DNA of 64,000 bases from Nannochloropsis salina CCMP1776 (GCA_004565275.1 SDOX01000021.1:668230-732229); one strand, 5' to 3'. Positions 44,531 to 57,174 are shown, numbered from the stretch's first letter. Notes: a model not told the origin generated them from the sequence alone. Made by a program: numbers and translations.

Positions 44531-46644
44531 TCATAAGCCGTAGAAAGGGTCATTTTGAGATCCTGGTGGCCGTGAGGGAAAGGTTGTGCCTTGTTGTTGG
44601 TACGAAGCGTGATGGGCTTGCGCAGGATGCAACAGAGGCCGCTGTTGCGGATGGTGCTGTTGGTGCTGTTGTACAAAAGAATTCTGCATCTGGACCGGCA
44701 TCTGGACGTTCCAGTTCAGCGAGGTCATTGCCTGTCCTGGAAATGACATTTGCTGAGGCGGCAAGTTCATACCACTACCGCCGCTCATACTTGTGGTGGC
44801 CGTATTCGGAACGCCACGCCTCTGTTGATATGTGGATTGTTGCTGTAAATACTTTCCTCCCCCCATCATTGCTGGCCCTGTCGGTGGTACAACGGGATGC
44901 TGCCACGGCTGCGGCGTCCCACCCATCATGTGCTGCTGCTGCATAGATGAAGAAAGCATTCCTCGACCGGGCAAAAACGGTTGAGCGCCCGGCGACGTCA
45001 TGATCTCCGGAGGGGGCGTGCGATCGATAAAGATTGGCCGAGCGAGAGGCTGCGGTGCGCGAGCCGCGCGCGACGCTTTGATCTCTTCCAAGCTCCTGTT
45101 ATCTACGTATACGGAAGAGTACAGTTTTGAAGGAGAGATGCTTCCCGAGGCTCCTTCGTCATCGAGCAGGTTGTTGAGGTTGACCAATGACGCTGTGGCC
45201 TTGTCCACGTCCACCTCCCCTGAGTCATCCTTCGTCGCCACTCTCACCAGTGCCGTCGTGCCCCTCTTGTCCGTGGAAATATTTGCACCAGGTCCCGGCA
45301 CGTAAGTGAATGTAGGCAATGGCTTTCCATACGTCAGCGGCGGCATGGACAGCGGTGTGGTCCTCTCCTGAACTTCGGACGTTCCGCCAAATTCTTTGAC
45401 CAAGTCGTGTGCCGTCGCGTTACTGCGTCCCTTAGCCTCGTTGAAGCTGGCAGTGAAGTCCGCGAATTGCTCTTTGGATGCAGGCCCTGAAAATGGATCG
45501 CTGGCCAGTCCGCCACCGTCTCCCTCCCAGCCTCCCAGCAGGTCCACCGGAGGCGTGACAGACGTCGGGCGTTGCTGTGAATGAGACATGCCAAGCTTCG
45601 GCCTGCTGCCCACGCTGGTGATAACACTGTGAATACCCCGAGGATTAAAGGCCTCGTCTGTCTCACGCTGGCCCGGCGCCTTCCGGGTCGTCAAACTCCC
45701 CTGCGCGGTAGGGCCCTGCGCGTTGGGCTCCATCAGTCGTGGTAAATGTACAGGCCTCAAGGGCAAAACGCCAAAAGGCACACCGTCCAACTGTCAGTAG
45801 AAAAGAAGAAACATCCATGAACGGTCCGGTGTATGCAGCCAAAGCCGTGCGACCGGGCAGCCAGCTCACACGTCTGGTCACTTACCGTCAACTCATACAT
45901 CTTGTCGTTACGCCCCCGGCCCACGTCCACGAGGTCAGTGATGTCAACGCGCAGAGCGTGGTCGCCATCAAACCAAGAGTGGCTGAACGTTCGGGACAGC
46001 TCCTCTGAATGGTGGATCTGACGCCCGTCGTAAGTTATAGTCTTCTTTCCCGAGACAACTGAGTGCGCTAGGACAACCTCCTGAGTTTAGCCAGATAATG
46101 TCTTTATAAGAACAACGCAATGAGGGACCGCTTCTTGCGACTTATGTATTCGCGACAGCAATTTCCAGAATTTTACGCTTGTATGCCTCCGCGGCTATAC
46201 GTGCGCAGGCATTATTACTCTTGTCAAAACTCACCCTTTCCTGCCCTCTTTCCCCAAAGCTGAACGTCCAGCGTGCGCGACGCTTTGTCGCGCGCACAGT
46301 CTTCCCCACGTCCTCAACTTCGTGGTAAACGCGATAGCAATCCTCTGTTGGCAAGTATCACGAAAAGTGACGGAATTGGCGTCGTGAATGGCAAAAAAAA
46401 AATCCGTAGATCGAAGCCTCTGTCTCTCATACGTAAGACTCGACTATCGAACAAAGATCCAGAAAAATGTACCGGTCCTCCGCATGGCAGGTGGATATAT
46501 ACATCAATGGACAATGCATACGCGGTATTCGCTGCGTTGCACTTCCCGAGTACAGGAAATGTCACTCTACATCCCTGTCTACTTACCGAATTTAGGAGGG
46601 TGGGAATTCTTACTTCCCCTGAATAGATCGTGCTGACCGCTCAT
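44531..46644 (-). CDS. FAIM-like domain protein with DPF adaptor-binding motifs
   Basis: Four exons: 46644-46614, 46344-46235, 46080-45886 and 45790-44531; phases close to 531 residues. The first ~125 residues align with a FAIM-type beta-sandwich: RWTFSFGE, VVLAHSVVSGKKTITYDG, FSHSW, HALRVDI, MYELTLDGVPFGVLP (compare WxVxLxDG, HxxxSGKRxxxxDG and YELxINGxxx in animal FAIM). The rest is disordered. It carries DPF motifs (SDPFSG, NDPFYGL at the very C-terminus), an acidic NLNNLLDDEG segment and Met/Gln/His/Pro-rich stretches. DPF is the core motif that binds the alpha-appendage of AP-2 adaptors. An endocytic accessory role is an inference. The family assignment is from strand pattern, not a database. 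Confidence 0.72.
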
Positions 46645-47312
46645 TGTCAACCTAGACAAGCTAAAGAAAAAGTTTTTCTCAAATCGGTGCGTAATTATTG
46701 CCGCTGTAGGACGTCAAAGAGGGTCAGACGTGATGTTCGATCCGATGAGTACAAGTTAAGAAGGGGATGTGGAAGCTTCTCGGGCTTGAGCCCTCTCCTG
46801 CAGCCACGCGAGCGCCCCGGCGGTGCGTCGCGACCCTGCAAGCCACGGCGGGCGCCACGGCTGCTGACAACAAGTGGGTAGAGAAAAGTCGATAATGGCC
46901 CGGTTTCGTACGCTGCGTGTGGTCTGCGACTGGTGTGGGACTTTTCGACCTTCTCGGGCTTCGGCGACCCCACGCCCTCTCTCTACCAGCTAGCTCCCAG
47001 GAAGAGACAAGCCGAGGCGGGCAAGTGCTCACGCAAAGACGAAATGCGGGGATACAGAAAACGAAAATGATGAGTGGAAGCAACAGCCTGGTGATTGTCT
47101 TTTTGTTGACCAACTATTGGTAATTTTTCTCTCCGTGACCACTACCTCTGCACACCGACATGTGTCAAACCTCTGAAGATGTTGTTGCTCCAGCTCCTTT
47201 CAATAGTTGCTCGATTACATGCTTTTTGCCCCTAGAATTTTTGTACAGCGAGTATAATTTTATTTTGGCAGTCTTCCATTCCCATGAGCGCTGCTCCATG
47301 CAGGACAAAATG
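46645..47312. other. Intergenic, no supported gene
   Basis: Upstream of the FAIM-like gene. A minus-strand frame at 47113-46724 begins with a hydrophobic stretch but has no ATG at its start and later turns Arg/Pro-rich, so I do not call it. Confidence 0.45.
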
Positions 47313-48087
47313 TCACGTGTTTCTCGTCTGCCCTCCCCTTCGATCCTTTTTTAGCGCCAACATCATCTGCATGAAGTTTCCATCATCCTTGATTTGCACA
47401 ATTGGCATGCACAGATTATTCTCCGAAACGCACTGTTTTTTTCCTATAGTTTCGCTCAAATCCTTGTCTTCTTCATCCATGCTCCCGTCCTCGTCTCTCC
47501 CATTGCTGGATAAAACCTCTCCGTGTCCCCTTCTTTGCTTTTTGGCAAGTCTTCTACGACGACGCTTCTCGGCAAGTTTTCGGGTCCGCTCTTCACTCTC
47601 CTTCCTCTTGCGCTCCATAGATTCTTCATAGATCTTCTGCTCTTCCTCTGCTGTGGCTTTCTCCTCCATCTCCGCCAAGCGAGCCATTTCCGTGCGTCGG
47701 TGCGCCCGATATATATGGAAGCTGCTGCTGCTAGCCCCCGCTGTACTTCCTGTGACATTTTCCAGCTTTTCAATCTAAAGATATGTTCAAAGGGGTGAAA
47801 AGGTGTAATGTAAATAGAAGCAGAGAAACCCACTCGTGATTTGGTTCCATTGTTACGACAAAGAAAGAGGCGCGAGGAAACACAAAGAAAGAAGAAGCAG
47901 TATTCGGGGCAAGGGTCATCAAGCCAACACGTGCGCCGGACTATCGCGTGCGTTACCGTCTCCTTCTATCTTCTTTTACCTTGCTGCGCTGGGGGTTGCC
48001 ATCGCGATCCTCACCGCCATCATAGGCAACACTGGCTATCTTCGGGTTGTTATCACCGTACGCTTGTACGCTAGTGTAGCGTCCCAT
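47313..48087 (-). CDS. PRKRIP1 family (DUF1168) protein
   Basis: Two exons, 48087-47980 and 47774-47313, phase 0, 189 residues. The N-terminus reads MGRYTSVQAYGDNNPKI. The second exon begins with the family core IEKLENVTGSTAGASSSSFH and continues IYRAHRRTEMARL, corresponding to [23 protein letters not shown] in human PRKRIP1, then a long highly charged helix (EEKATAEEEQKIYEESMERK, RKLAEKRRRRRLAKKQRR). The acidic C-terminus ends QTRNT. PRKRIP1 is a spliceosomal (C* complex) helical protein that also binds double-stranded RNA and PKR in animals; here only a nuclear, splicing-related role is plausible. The gene lies head-to-head with AP-4 epsilon, 234 bases between start codons. Confidence 0.85.
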
Positions 48088-48321
48088 GATACAAAGGATG
48101 GTCTCTTGGAATCTAGAACACAGGAGATGGTGGTGAGCGTGAGGGCGTGATTTCTGTGGCGGCCTGTGTGTGCGTGGAAGCTGTGAGAAAGCCAGTCAAG
48201 GACTCGCTGAGGGGAAGGAGCGAGCAGGATGTGTTCGTAGCCGCGCCATCTCACAGGACTTACGCCTCGAACTTCTTCGAACAGGGACATTGACGGGACA
48301 GCCGCTGCTTCTGTGTTGCTG

Positions 48322-51300
48322 ATGGCAGATCTCGCCAGCAGCATCATCAACATGAGTACCAGGTAAGCCGGGCAAAACGGGTGTGATTGCTTCACAAGAC
48401 CCTCGTCCGCTATGTTGTGCTGCCCTCGGGACCACTGTTATCTGGCCCGCAATTTCCTTACGGTCCTTTCATCATACACCCCCTCCTCCTGTACCTTTTG
48501 TCTAATGAAGAGAAGCTCATAAAACATAGCTTCTCTATCGTTACCCGACCGACTGATTATCGTTTCGAACGTCCCTCCTCCTCCTCCATTCCGCTTTATT
48601 CTTCATATGCATTTTTTTGGCTTCAGGGCCCTTTGAAAATACCGATATCCGCTTCGTTCCTTATGTACAGTTGACTAATACATAGCCATTATCCTCTGCG
48701 TGCGTGTGTCAGTAATTTTGCGTGTAAGAACTGGGCCTTACCTTTCCTCATCCACGCGACAGCCTGCGAGGGGACTTCTTCGAGCTGGTTAAGGCAATAG
48801 GGGAGTGTCGGTCGAAGCAAGAGGAAGATCGCATCGTGGTGGATGAGATTGCAGTCCTCAAAGCAAAAATGAGTACACAGGCTACCTTCAGTAAGAAAAT
48901 GAAGGAATATTTGGTGCGCCTCATCTACTGCGAGATGCTGGGGCACGACGCCTCGTTTGGATACATAAAAGCAGTAGAACTTTGTGCATCGAGCAATCTT
49001 CTTCAGAAGCGCGTGGGATATCTGACAGCCAGTCTTTGCTTGGCGCCCGATCACGAATTTCGATTTATGCTGGTCAATCAATTTACGCGCGATATGGCTT
49101 CCATTAATTATCTGGAAGTCTGCGCGGCGCTGAATGCTGTGTGCCGCCTGGCCACTGTCGACACTATCCCTGCTCTACTGTCAGAAGTGACGAGCAAGCT
49201 GCGGCACGAGCAAGAAGCTGTTCGAAAGAAAGCTGTCATGGCCCTTCACAGGTTTCATAAATTGCAGCCAGGCTCCATCGCCCACCTGGATGACCGCATT
49301 CGCCGAGCTCTCTGCGACAAGGACCCGTCTGTCATGGCCGCCGTGCTATGCCTCTTGCTGGACCTTATCTATGCCTCTCCAGCACCATACCGCGATCTAG
49401 TTCCAAGCTTCGTGAGTATATTGAAACAGATCGTGGACCACAGGCTTCCCCGCGACTACGACTATCACCGGGTGCCGGCCCCATGGGTGCAGATGCATCT
49501 TCTCCGGATCCTCGCTCTACTGGGAGCATCAGACCAGCGTAGCAGCGAGGGCATGTATGAGGTGTTGATTGAAGTCATGCGACGAGCAGACACGGGAATA
49601 AACGTTGGCTACGCCATTGTTTACGAGTGCGTGCGGACAGTCACCACAATATACCCTAATACGGTGCTGCTCGACACTGCGGCCGGGAGCATTGCAAGGT
49701 TTATCGGGAGCGAAAATCACAATTTGAAGTACCTTGGCATCAAGGGTCTAGCATCGATTGTAAAAGATCATCCTCGGTATGCGTCGCAGCATCAGCTAGC
49801 CGTCATCGATTGCCTGGAGGACCCCGACGAGACGCTCAAGCGGAAGACTCTGGACCTCTTGTACCGCATGACCAACCCTGTCAATGTAGAGTTCATAATC
49901 GCCAAGCTATTAGAATATTTAGAGAAGGCAACTGATCCCTTTCTTCGCTCTGATCTTGTCGACCGGATCTCTCATTCTGCCGAACGCTATGCCCCCTCCA
50001 CCTCGTGGTACATCCAGACCATGACGCGGGTAAGTCCTCCTCGATTGTGGTCGCCTCCTTTCCCTGTGAGAGTTTCGATTGACAGTTGACTAAGTTGTGT
50101 GATTAGCCTACGCGATGAATGTGCTAAGCCTGGCCTTGTATCCTTTTTCCATGTGCAGATATTTCTGCTAGCGGGCGATTTGGTCAAACTTGAGGCAGCG
50201 CACACTTTGATGCAGCTCATTGCCGAGGGCACTGGGGAGGACGATGAAGCCGATGAACAACTGCGTCGCGATGCTGTGGAGAACTACACCTCTCTCTTGT
50301 GGGATGATGCCCTCAAAACAGTGGGTGGGGCCTCGTTACCAGACATACTAGTACAAACTATGTCCTGGACGCTGGGCGAATACGGCTATCTATCAAAGCG
50401 GCTTCCTCAGTCCGAGCTTATTGAATATCTTGCCGCTGATATCGCCCACCGGCCATTTGTTGACCCGTGCACTCGGGGTTTCGTTGTCGCGGCGGTGGTT
50501 AAACTGGTAGCACAGACAGGCTCTTGTCCTGTTGCCGTCTCCTCTCTAATCGCTCTTTACAGCCAGTCTAGAAACCTTGACCTTCAACAGCGCTGCCTCG
50601 AATATACAGCTCTTCTTCAGGCTCCTTCCCTGTTGGTTGATGTGCTACCGGTGGATGCTAGTTGCGAAGACTTGGATGTAGACGAGAGTCTTCCGTTTCT
50701 TGAGTCCTTTGTCCAGGCAGCAATTGCACGAGGCGCACCCCGTTACTGCCCGCCGCCGGAGCATGTGGAGGTGTTGGGGTTGGCGGAAGGTTATCAAGTG
50801 AAAGGGCCAGGCTTGAAGCTTGCTCCGTACGCGAAACCGGCACACACGTTGCCCGGCGCTGTTCCCGGAAGCCTCCTGGCTGGCCTCTCCGTCAAAGGTG
50901 CCTCGCTGAGCACGTCATCGCCGTCAAGCGGTCCCAATCCCGTGTGTGATACGGGAAGCGTTGCGAAACAAGGTTTACGGCCGGTCGCACAGATATGGAG
51001 TAGGCAAGGCGCTGTTCATGGTCCGAAAGGTGTCGGGACACCGAACGGCACAAGGTCCACAACAGTGCATGCGGCGACCGCGCCAACTTCGTCTTTGGGG
51101 CTCTCATCCGGGTCAATGGGAGATCATGGGTTGGCTAGAGAGGGGCAAAGCGGGGATAGTGGGACTGGTAGTCTTGAACCTAGTCGGCGCGAGATGACAG
51201 AGAAGGAAAAGATGGCTCAGGCTCTTTTTGGGGGGCTCGTTTCGCCGCCGTCGGAATTCGTTCGTCCAATGTGGGGTGCAGGAGGGTCAAAAGTCGGCGC

Positions 51301-52069
51301 GGTCGCGTTCAAATCAGCAGTACCACATAAATCTTTCAATGCTGTGGAGAAAGGCTCGCCTGGGATCGCTGCCAGGGGTCCGAAGTCCTCGGAAGGCGCT
51401 GTAAACCTTTTGGAAATGGACGGCGCTAACGAAATGGGAACGCCGAAGGTTTCCGCAAACACATCCACTCCTCTATCATCGTCATGTCCTCCTTCAAGGA
51501 GGGGCCAGACAATAGCGCCATCCTTGTTTGACTTCGGCGACGAGGCAAATGCGTTGCATTCGAAGTTTAAAAGTATTCCTCCATCTGAGACGACCGCTGT
51601 TTTGGCGCCTGTCTCATTACACCCTTCACATCTTACATCTCAAGGCGATCCATTTGCTGGCTTATCTGGGGTGGCTATGCAAAGCTCACATTCAGGAACA
51701 TCAGGATCCTCACAATTTTCCCTTGCTGGGCATAAATTGCATCCGTTGCCCATCAACACGGAAGAATTTGGGGCTCGGTGGACGCAAATGCGTTTCCAGT
51801 TTCCAGCACTCGGCACACGAACTTTCTGTCGAGAATTGGATGTGCTGGCGGGTGCATTCCAAGAATTGGGCATGAATGTAGTAGAGTCTATACCTAGGAC
51901 AGCAGAGGTCATCGCTGCGGGCCGTCTTGGTGCAGAGGGAGGGATCGAGGTGCTCCTTCATGCCAAGTTCCATAACCAGACCGGCATAACGGATTGTATA
52001 GTTAAATGTGATAACCATGATATAGCGCGAAAACTCTGCGAACGCTTAGTCAGAGCTCTGTCTAAGTAA
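48322..52069 (+). CDS. AP4E1: AP-4 complex subunit epsilon
   Basis: Three exons: 48322-48362 (MADLASSIINMST), 48763-50029 and 50159-52069; phases close to 1072 residues. AP-4 is a clathrin-independent adaptor that sorts cargo at the trans-Golgi network; epsilon is one of its large subunits. The trunk has the adaptin core (FFELVKAIGECRSKQEEDRI, YLVRLIYCEMLGHDASFGYI) and the epsilon-typical INVGYAIVYECVRTVTTIYP, HNLKYLGIKGLASIVKDHP, CLEDPDETLKRKTLDLLYRM and AERYAPSTSWYI. A hinge of about 300 residues is disordered and holds LFDFGDE and DPFAGL strings. The C-terminal ear begins near HPLPINTEEFGARWTQM. The very short first exon supplies the start and splices in phase to the conserved SLRGDFFELV. 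Confidence 0.95.
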
Positions 52070-52751
52070 TCATCATCAGGAGGCAGGTCCGTCTGCATTA
52101 TTGGATCATCGGAAGACATTTTGTCAGGACGAGTCGACCTTACACATCTGCCATCGGATGCATCAACAGAAAAGACCGGTCCCTACTTTGTGATCCATCC
52201 GTGATTTTCTTTGGTGTCCCATTGGCATAATGTGCTCGTATCTTAGATGGCAGGGCTGTGCATACTTCCTGAAGGGACCAGAGAAATGGGATTAATCTTT
52301 TCAGGAGGATCTCGTTTCGGACAGGCGATCGACATGAGCAACTCTTGCAGCAGCAGTTGTCCTCCAGAAGTCAATTACAAAATAATGTACCATTAAACGA
52401 AATAACAGATCCTAGATATCACGTTAAAATTTCGGTGGACAACTATGGGGGAAAATGCGACCCTTAAGTGACTCCCGAAAGATGTCCTTCCTCGATTAGG
52501 CCGGTACATAGGTCGGCGTCTCTCTAGCTGTATCTTTCTCTATGAATCCCGTAACAAAGTGTCTGGTGGAAACCCTTAGCCAACTACCCTTCTATTTTAA
52601 ATGAGATCCGGTGTCCATCTGGCTACGACATAAGAAAGCAATCCTCGCGGTCTCTGGTCTTCCACGAGTAAATCGCTTCCGAAAAGGACGGTTTGAATGC
52701 TCGGAAGACCCGGGGAGTACATTTCGCGTTTTCTCTTGCTGGTCAACTCTT
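52070..52751. other. Convergent intergenic region, no gene seen
   Basis: About 680 bases between the 3' ends of AP-4 epsilon and isocitrate dehydrogenase; short featureless frames only. Confidence 0.5.
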
Positions 52752-54467
52752 TCACAGAACAAGATTCTCGTACGTGAGCTTGACTTTATCAAGGAATGCG
52801 TCAGTGGTAAGGTATTTATCCGGACTCACAGTCCAGCCGTGCACGCAAATGGCCAGATCCTTTGTCATAAAGCCTTTCTCCACCGTCTTTATCACGGCGG
52901 CCTCCATGTCAAGGGAGAACTTCGTGAGTATAGGGTTGTTGTCGAGCTTAGCTCGATGCTGCAGTCCACGCGTCCATGCAAAAATGCTGGCGATAGGATT
53001 GGTACTGGTAGGTTTGCCTTTCTGGTACTCGCGCCAATGTCGCGTGACAGTGCCGTGTGCTGCCTCGGACTCCACCGTCTTACCGTCGGGTGTGATTAAC
53101 ACCGAGGTCATAAGGCCCAGTGAGCCATAGCCCTGAGCAACAATATCGGACTGTACATCACCGTCATAATTCTTGCAAGCCCACACCACGCCACCCTCGC
53201 TTTTGAGCACCTGCGCTACCATATCGTCGATGAGTCGGTGTGTGTAGGTTATGCCCATCGCCTCATATTGAGCTTTATACTCTTTCTCGTAGATCTCCTC
53301 AAAAATATCTTTGAATCGCCCGTCGTATTTCTTCAGTATAGTGTTCTTAGTGCTTAGAAATAACGGCCAGCCTTTCATTAGCGCGTACGCGAAGCACGAG
53401 TGGGCAAAGCCGCGGATGGACTGCAAAAAGAAGGCGACGGAACGGGGGATGGTGAGTGCGCCGCCAGCAACAGGGCGGAGGGTGATGTCGTAATGCTAAA
53501 TATGATATTAAGTTCCAACTAAGCCAATCTCACCAACTTCAGGGAGACAGCGCGACTTGACGTACCTCGTCGGTGTTGTACATGGCCATGCCCACACCTG
53601 CGCCCTTGAAATCGAAGACATTCCATGTCTTTTTTTCGGTCCCATCCGTGGATGTGAAGGTCATTTCGAACTTGCCTGGCTTGTCTACCACGAAATCGGT
53701 GGCCCGGTACTGGTCCCCGAAAGCATGGCGCCCCACGACTATCGGCTTCACCCAGCCAGGGATGATACGGGGAATGTTGCTGATAACGATGGGCTCTCGG
53801 AAGACGGTGCCATTCAAGATGTTGCGGATGGTCCCATTTGGGGACCGCCACATTTCCTTCAGCTTAAACTCCTCCACACGCTGTTCATCCGGCGTGATGG
53901 TTGCGCATTTAATCCCTACGTTGAATTTCTTGATAGCGTTAGCAGCGTCCACGGTCACCTGGTCGTTCGTCTTATCACGATTTGGCAAGCCTAGGTCATA
54001 GTATTCGATCTTCAAGTCCAAGTACGGTAATATAAGCTTGTCTTTGATCTGTTTCCAGATCACGCGAGTCATCTCGTCCCCATCCAGGTCCACGACGGGG
54101 TTCTCAACTTTAATTTTGGCCCCCACAGCTGCCGTGCGTGAGACTGAAAATTTACGCATGTCAGGATAACGGAAAAGGGGAAAACATAACAATCACGTTA
54201 TTATCTCCACGTAGTGTTCGCGTAGTTCAAGTTCTTGCGCATGGGAAGAAGCTTGACTCTTAAAGAAAAAAAAAATGACTTGGAGGACTTGAAGGGAGAG
54301 AGTAAGCACGCACGGAGTAGGTGAAACAGACGAAGAGCCACACAACAGGAAAGAGACGACTTACAAGAGCGGGAATCCATAAGCCTATAAAGGGCCGGCG
54401 GCGAAGAAGAAAATGATGAAGTCTGTGACAAAGTGCGGCTACTAATGAAGCCGACCGAGCGCATCAT
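52752..54467 (-). CDS. NADP-dependent isocitrate dehydrogenase, mitochondrial precursor
   Basis: Three exons: 54467-54365, 54143-53566 and 53420-52752; phases close to 449 residues. The enzyme oxidatively decarboxylates isocitrate to 2-oxoglutarate, producing NADPH. The body shows [51 protein letters not shown], the metal-site region [20 protein letters not shown], and [20 protein letters not shown]. The first exon encodes a Ser/Arg-rich presequence ([19 protein letters not shown]) typical of mitochondrial import. A second in-frame ATG (MRKFSVSR at 54159) lies within the first intron just before the acceptor, so a transcript starting there would make a form without the presequence. The C-terminal end [13 protein letters not shown] is slightly unusual; a missed last exon is possible. 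Confidence 0.95.
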
Positions 54468-55646
54468 TATCAGCTTCAAAGAGGACGTCCTTGTTGCCTT
54501 GACTATTCAAGACCAGGCCTTTTGTCCTATCACACAGTGAAGAAGAGAATGAATTGAGTAACGAAGGCCTAGAGAAGTTGCATGCTGTCGAAAAACCGAG
54601 TGAGCCCACGAATAAGCCATTCCTTCACTCCGAGTGCCCGTCATGCTACGTAGTACGAGGCGTGCTCACGACCGACCCTTCGGCAAGAGCCGCGTACGAG
54701 AGGCCACCTTCACTTGTCGCTCAAAAGACCGTCATCACGCGGTAAAGTTGCAAGCAACGCGATAGTAGACGCAAAGCCCTCTCGCAAGCGGTGAATTAAG
54801 TGAGCTTCCAGTTGCCGTTTAGTGATTCTGTTCTCGCTCCTCTCGCTCTCGCCTCACCACGATTCGCATCTCGAGCATCGCCTTTATGCTTCACGCGACT
54901 TCCGTGACATTCACCGAGATTTACTCTCTACGCATACTATGCCCTTATGCCCCTCTACCTGTTGGTTCACTTTATATGAAGCTTTGTTCGTGTCCGTAGA
55001 GCGTCGAGGCTGCGCGTGATGCTCAAGTCTCACCATCCGGCAGCGCCGTCCTCGTTCGGGAGCTCTCCAGGTCTCCGGCCCCACCCACCTCGCCTCAGCT
55101 TTTCGCTTAGCTCTCTGTCGTAATCCGGCGTGACGCGCGCCCTCGATCTCTCCCCAATCTTATTGCTCAACACGTATCCGCTTCAAGCCATTTCAAATTG
55201 AGAAAGAAAATTTTCATTCAAGTGGCACGCCTGCATGGAGTCACTCATAAGCTCTCATTCAGTAGAGGGGATGTACGGTGTTGAAGGTCGCGTGCATATT
55301 CTTGGCTCAAAGAAACTCGAATTTCAACTCGTCTAGTGTAGCTTTGTTTTTGGCTTGATGAACAATAGCAATTCATGTGGAGTCGTCTCTACTATGGCTC
55401 TTCCTGCGCGAAGGAAAGCCATTAGCTGCAGGGGGTGGGGGGCAAATCTCACTTCACGCGAGCCAACAAACACCTGTGACACTCTAGCCACAGGCTACGC
55501 GCCCTGCTTATTGAGAAAGGATGCTACAGCTTACACTCTGAGGAGACGCGTGTGAGGGGCTCACACATTCGTCGACTTGCCGAATCTCTCCGCTGGGCTA
55601 CGCTCTCACGCCTTATAGAGTCGCCTCGCGGGGTAACGCGAGAACG
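54468..55646. promoter_or_regulatory. Divergent intergenic region, 1.2 kb
   Basis: Between isocitrate dehydrogenase (minus) and the CDK gene (plus). Rich in ctc/tcg stretches, with short plus-strand frames that lack protein features. Promoters of both genes are expected here. Confidence 0.4.
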
Positions 55647-57002
55647 ATGGATAGATTCACCAATATTCAGCAAATTGGTGAGGGCACTTATGGAATAGTT
55701 TACAAGGGGTATATGAAAGGACCGGGGTCAGCGACTACGTCATCAAATGGAGAATTGATAGCGCTGAAGCAGATCCGCCTTGCCGACGAGGATGAAGGCG
55801 TACCGTCCACGGCCATACGAGAAATCTCTCTGCTCAAAGAGTTGTCTCACCCAAATGTAGTTACTCTAAAGGATGTAATTTACGCGGACAACCGTCTTTA
55901 TCTTGTTTTTGAGTACCTTGATCAGGACTTAAAGCGATACATGGACGGGTGCAAGACAGGGTTGGACTCAACCTTAATAAAGGTAAGCATCTCTTTCAGG
56001 CCACTAGGCGCGTCTGAGCAATGGACAATGTCACTCTTAAATCTTGAACTGTATTTTCTCTACGGTGCGTAACTTGCTTTTCTCACCCGTCTCTCGCGTC
56101 AGTCATATCTCCATCAGATGATTCAAGGAGTGGCCTTCTGTCATTCCCACCGGGTCCTGCACCGAGACTTGAAGCCTCAGAACCTTCTTATCGACAGGCA
56201 AGGCCGCCTTAAACTCGCGGACTTTGGCTTGGCTCGCGCCTTCAATGTGCCGTTGCGACAATACACGAGAGAGGTTAGATGAAAGGATCCATGCGGAGTA
56301 GAGAAGCCCTGTGTTCTTCTCAGCTTTTGAAACGAATGATTTTATAGCCACACCAAGAGTCACGAAGCATAAGTATTGATCTGTATGCATGTTCCGAACT
56401 TAGTCTAACTTCCCGCATGACAGGTTGTTACCCTCTGGTATCGAGCACCCGAGATTTTGCTGGGCGCCGAGCATTATTCAACCCCAGTGGACGCCTGGTC
56501 GATAGGCTGCATATTTGCAGAAATGTTGAACAAAGAACCACTTTTTCCGGGAGACTCAGAAATCGATGAACTTTTTCGCATTTTCAGGTAATGATGTCCG
56601 GCACGGAAATCAATGTGCCGCCTTGCTTCCTGTGAAATTGCCCACTCTTTGATCTCTCTCTGGTACAGGGTCTTGGGAACGCCAAACGACGAGATTTGGC
56701 CCAAAGTTACGGAGCTACCCAACTACAAAACACAGTTTCCCAAGTGGAAACGGCAGTCGCTTGACAGAAACGTATCCCGGCTTTGCTCTGACGGGCTTGA
56801 TCTCCTCTCGGTACGTGCGACGAGTAAGAAGCTCTCATGGCGGGCGAAGGAAGTTGTCATTAATACCTTGCCTCATTCTTTCCTATCATACCTGCCCAAG
56901 CGCTTGCTGACGTACGAGCCGACGGCTCGCATAACCTGCAGGGAGGCACAAGATCATGCATACTTCGCGGGTTTGGGGGCTTGCAAAGACCGAATGGTTT
57001 GA
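55647..57002 (+). CDS. CDKA: Cyclin-dependent kinase, PSTAIRE type (CDKA/CDK1)
   Basis: Five exons: 55647-55982, 56103-56273, 56424-56587, 56669-56810 and 56901-57002; phases close to 304 residues. The inhibitory Thr-Tyr pair is in the glycine loop [12 protein letters not shown], the lysine in IALKQIRL, and the cyclin-binding helix is the exact sequence PSTAIRE. The catalytic loop is [12 protein letters not shown], followed by DFGLARAFN, the T-loop [18 protein letters not shown] with the activating threonine, and [20 protein letters not shown]. These mark the mitotic CDK1/CDKA group. A small insertion with [11 protein letters not shown] lies between strands of the N-lobe. The last intron ends at a weak acceptor (cccaag), chosen because it restores [15 protein letters not shown] in frame. 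Confidence 0.96.
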
Positions 57003-57174
57003 AAATTAAGAGAAACTTTCACTGCAATAAAACGCTTTGAATGTATTACATGATCTGGAAAGCTTCGGAAATTAGTTTCTATGTCATCGCTTACTTTATA
57101 AAACTTTACGCATAACATTGTTTTCTTTCGCGCAAAATATCTGCTCTGCTCGACACCATAAGTTCGACTAGTTT

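Noticed and set aside
46724-47113. Minus-strand frame with hydrophobic N-terminus (LLLPLIIFVFCIPAF)
   Set aside because: No ATG at the start, later text is low-complexity Arg/Pro, no splice support.
48036-48395. Minus-strand signal-peptide protein (LVLMLMMLLARSAISNTEA, followed by a good GT donor)
   Set aside because: It is antisense to the first exon of AP-4 epsilon and its donor joins the next exon of the PRKRIP1 gene out of frame; at most it is leader sequence of that transcript.
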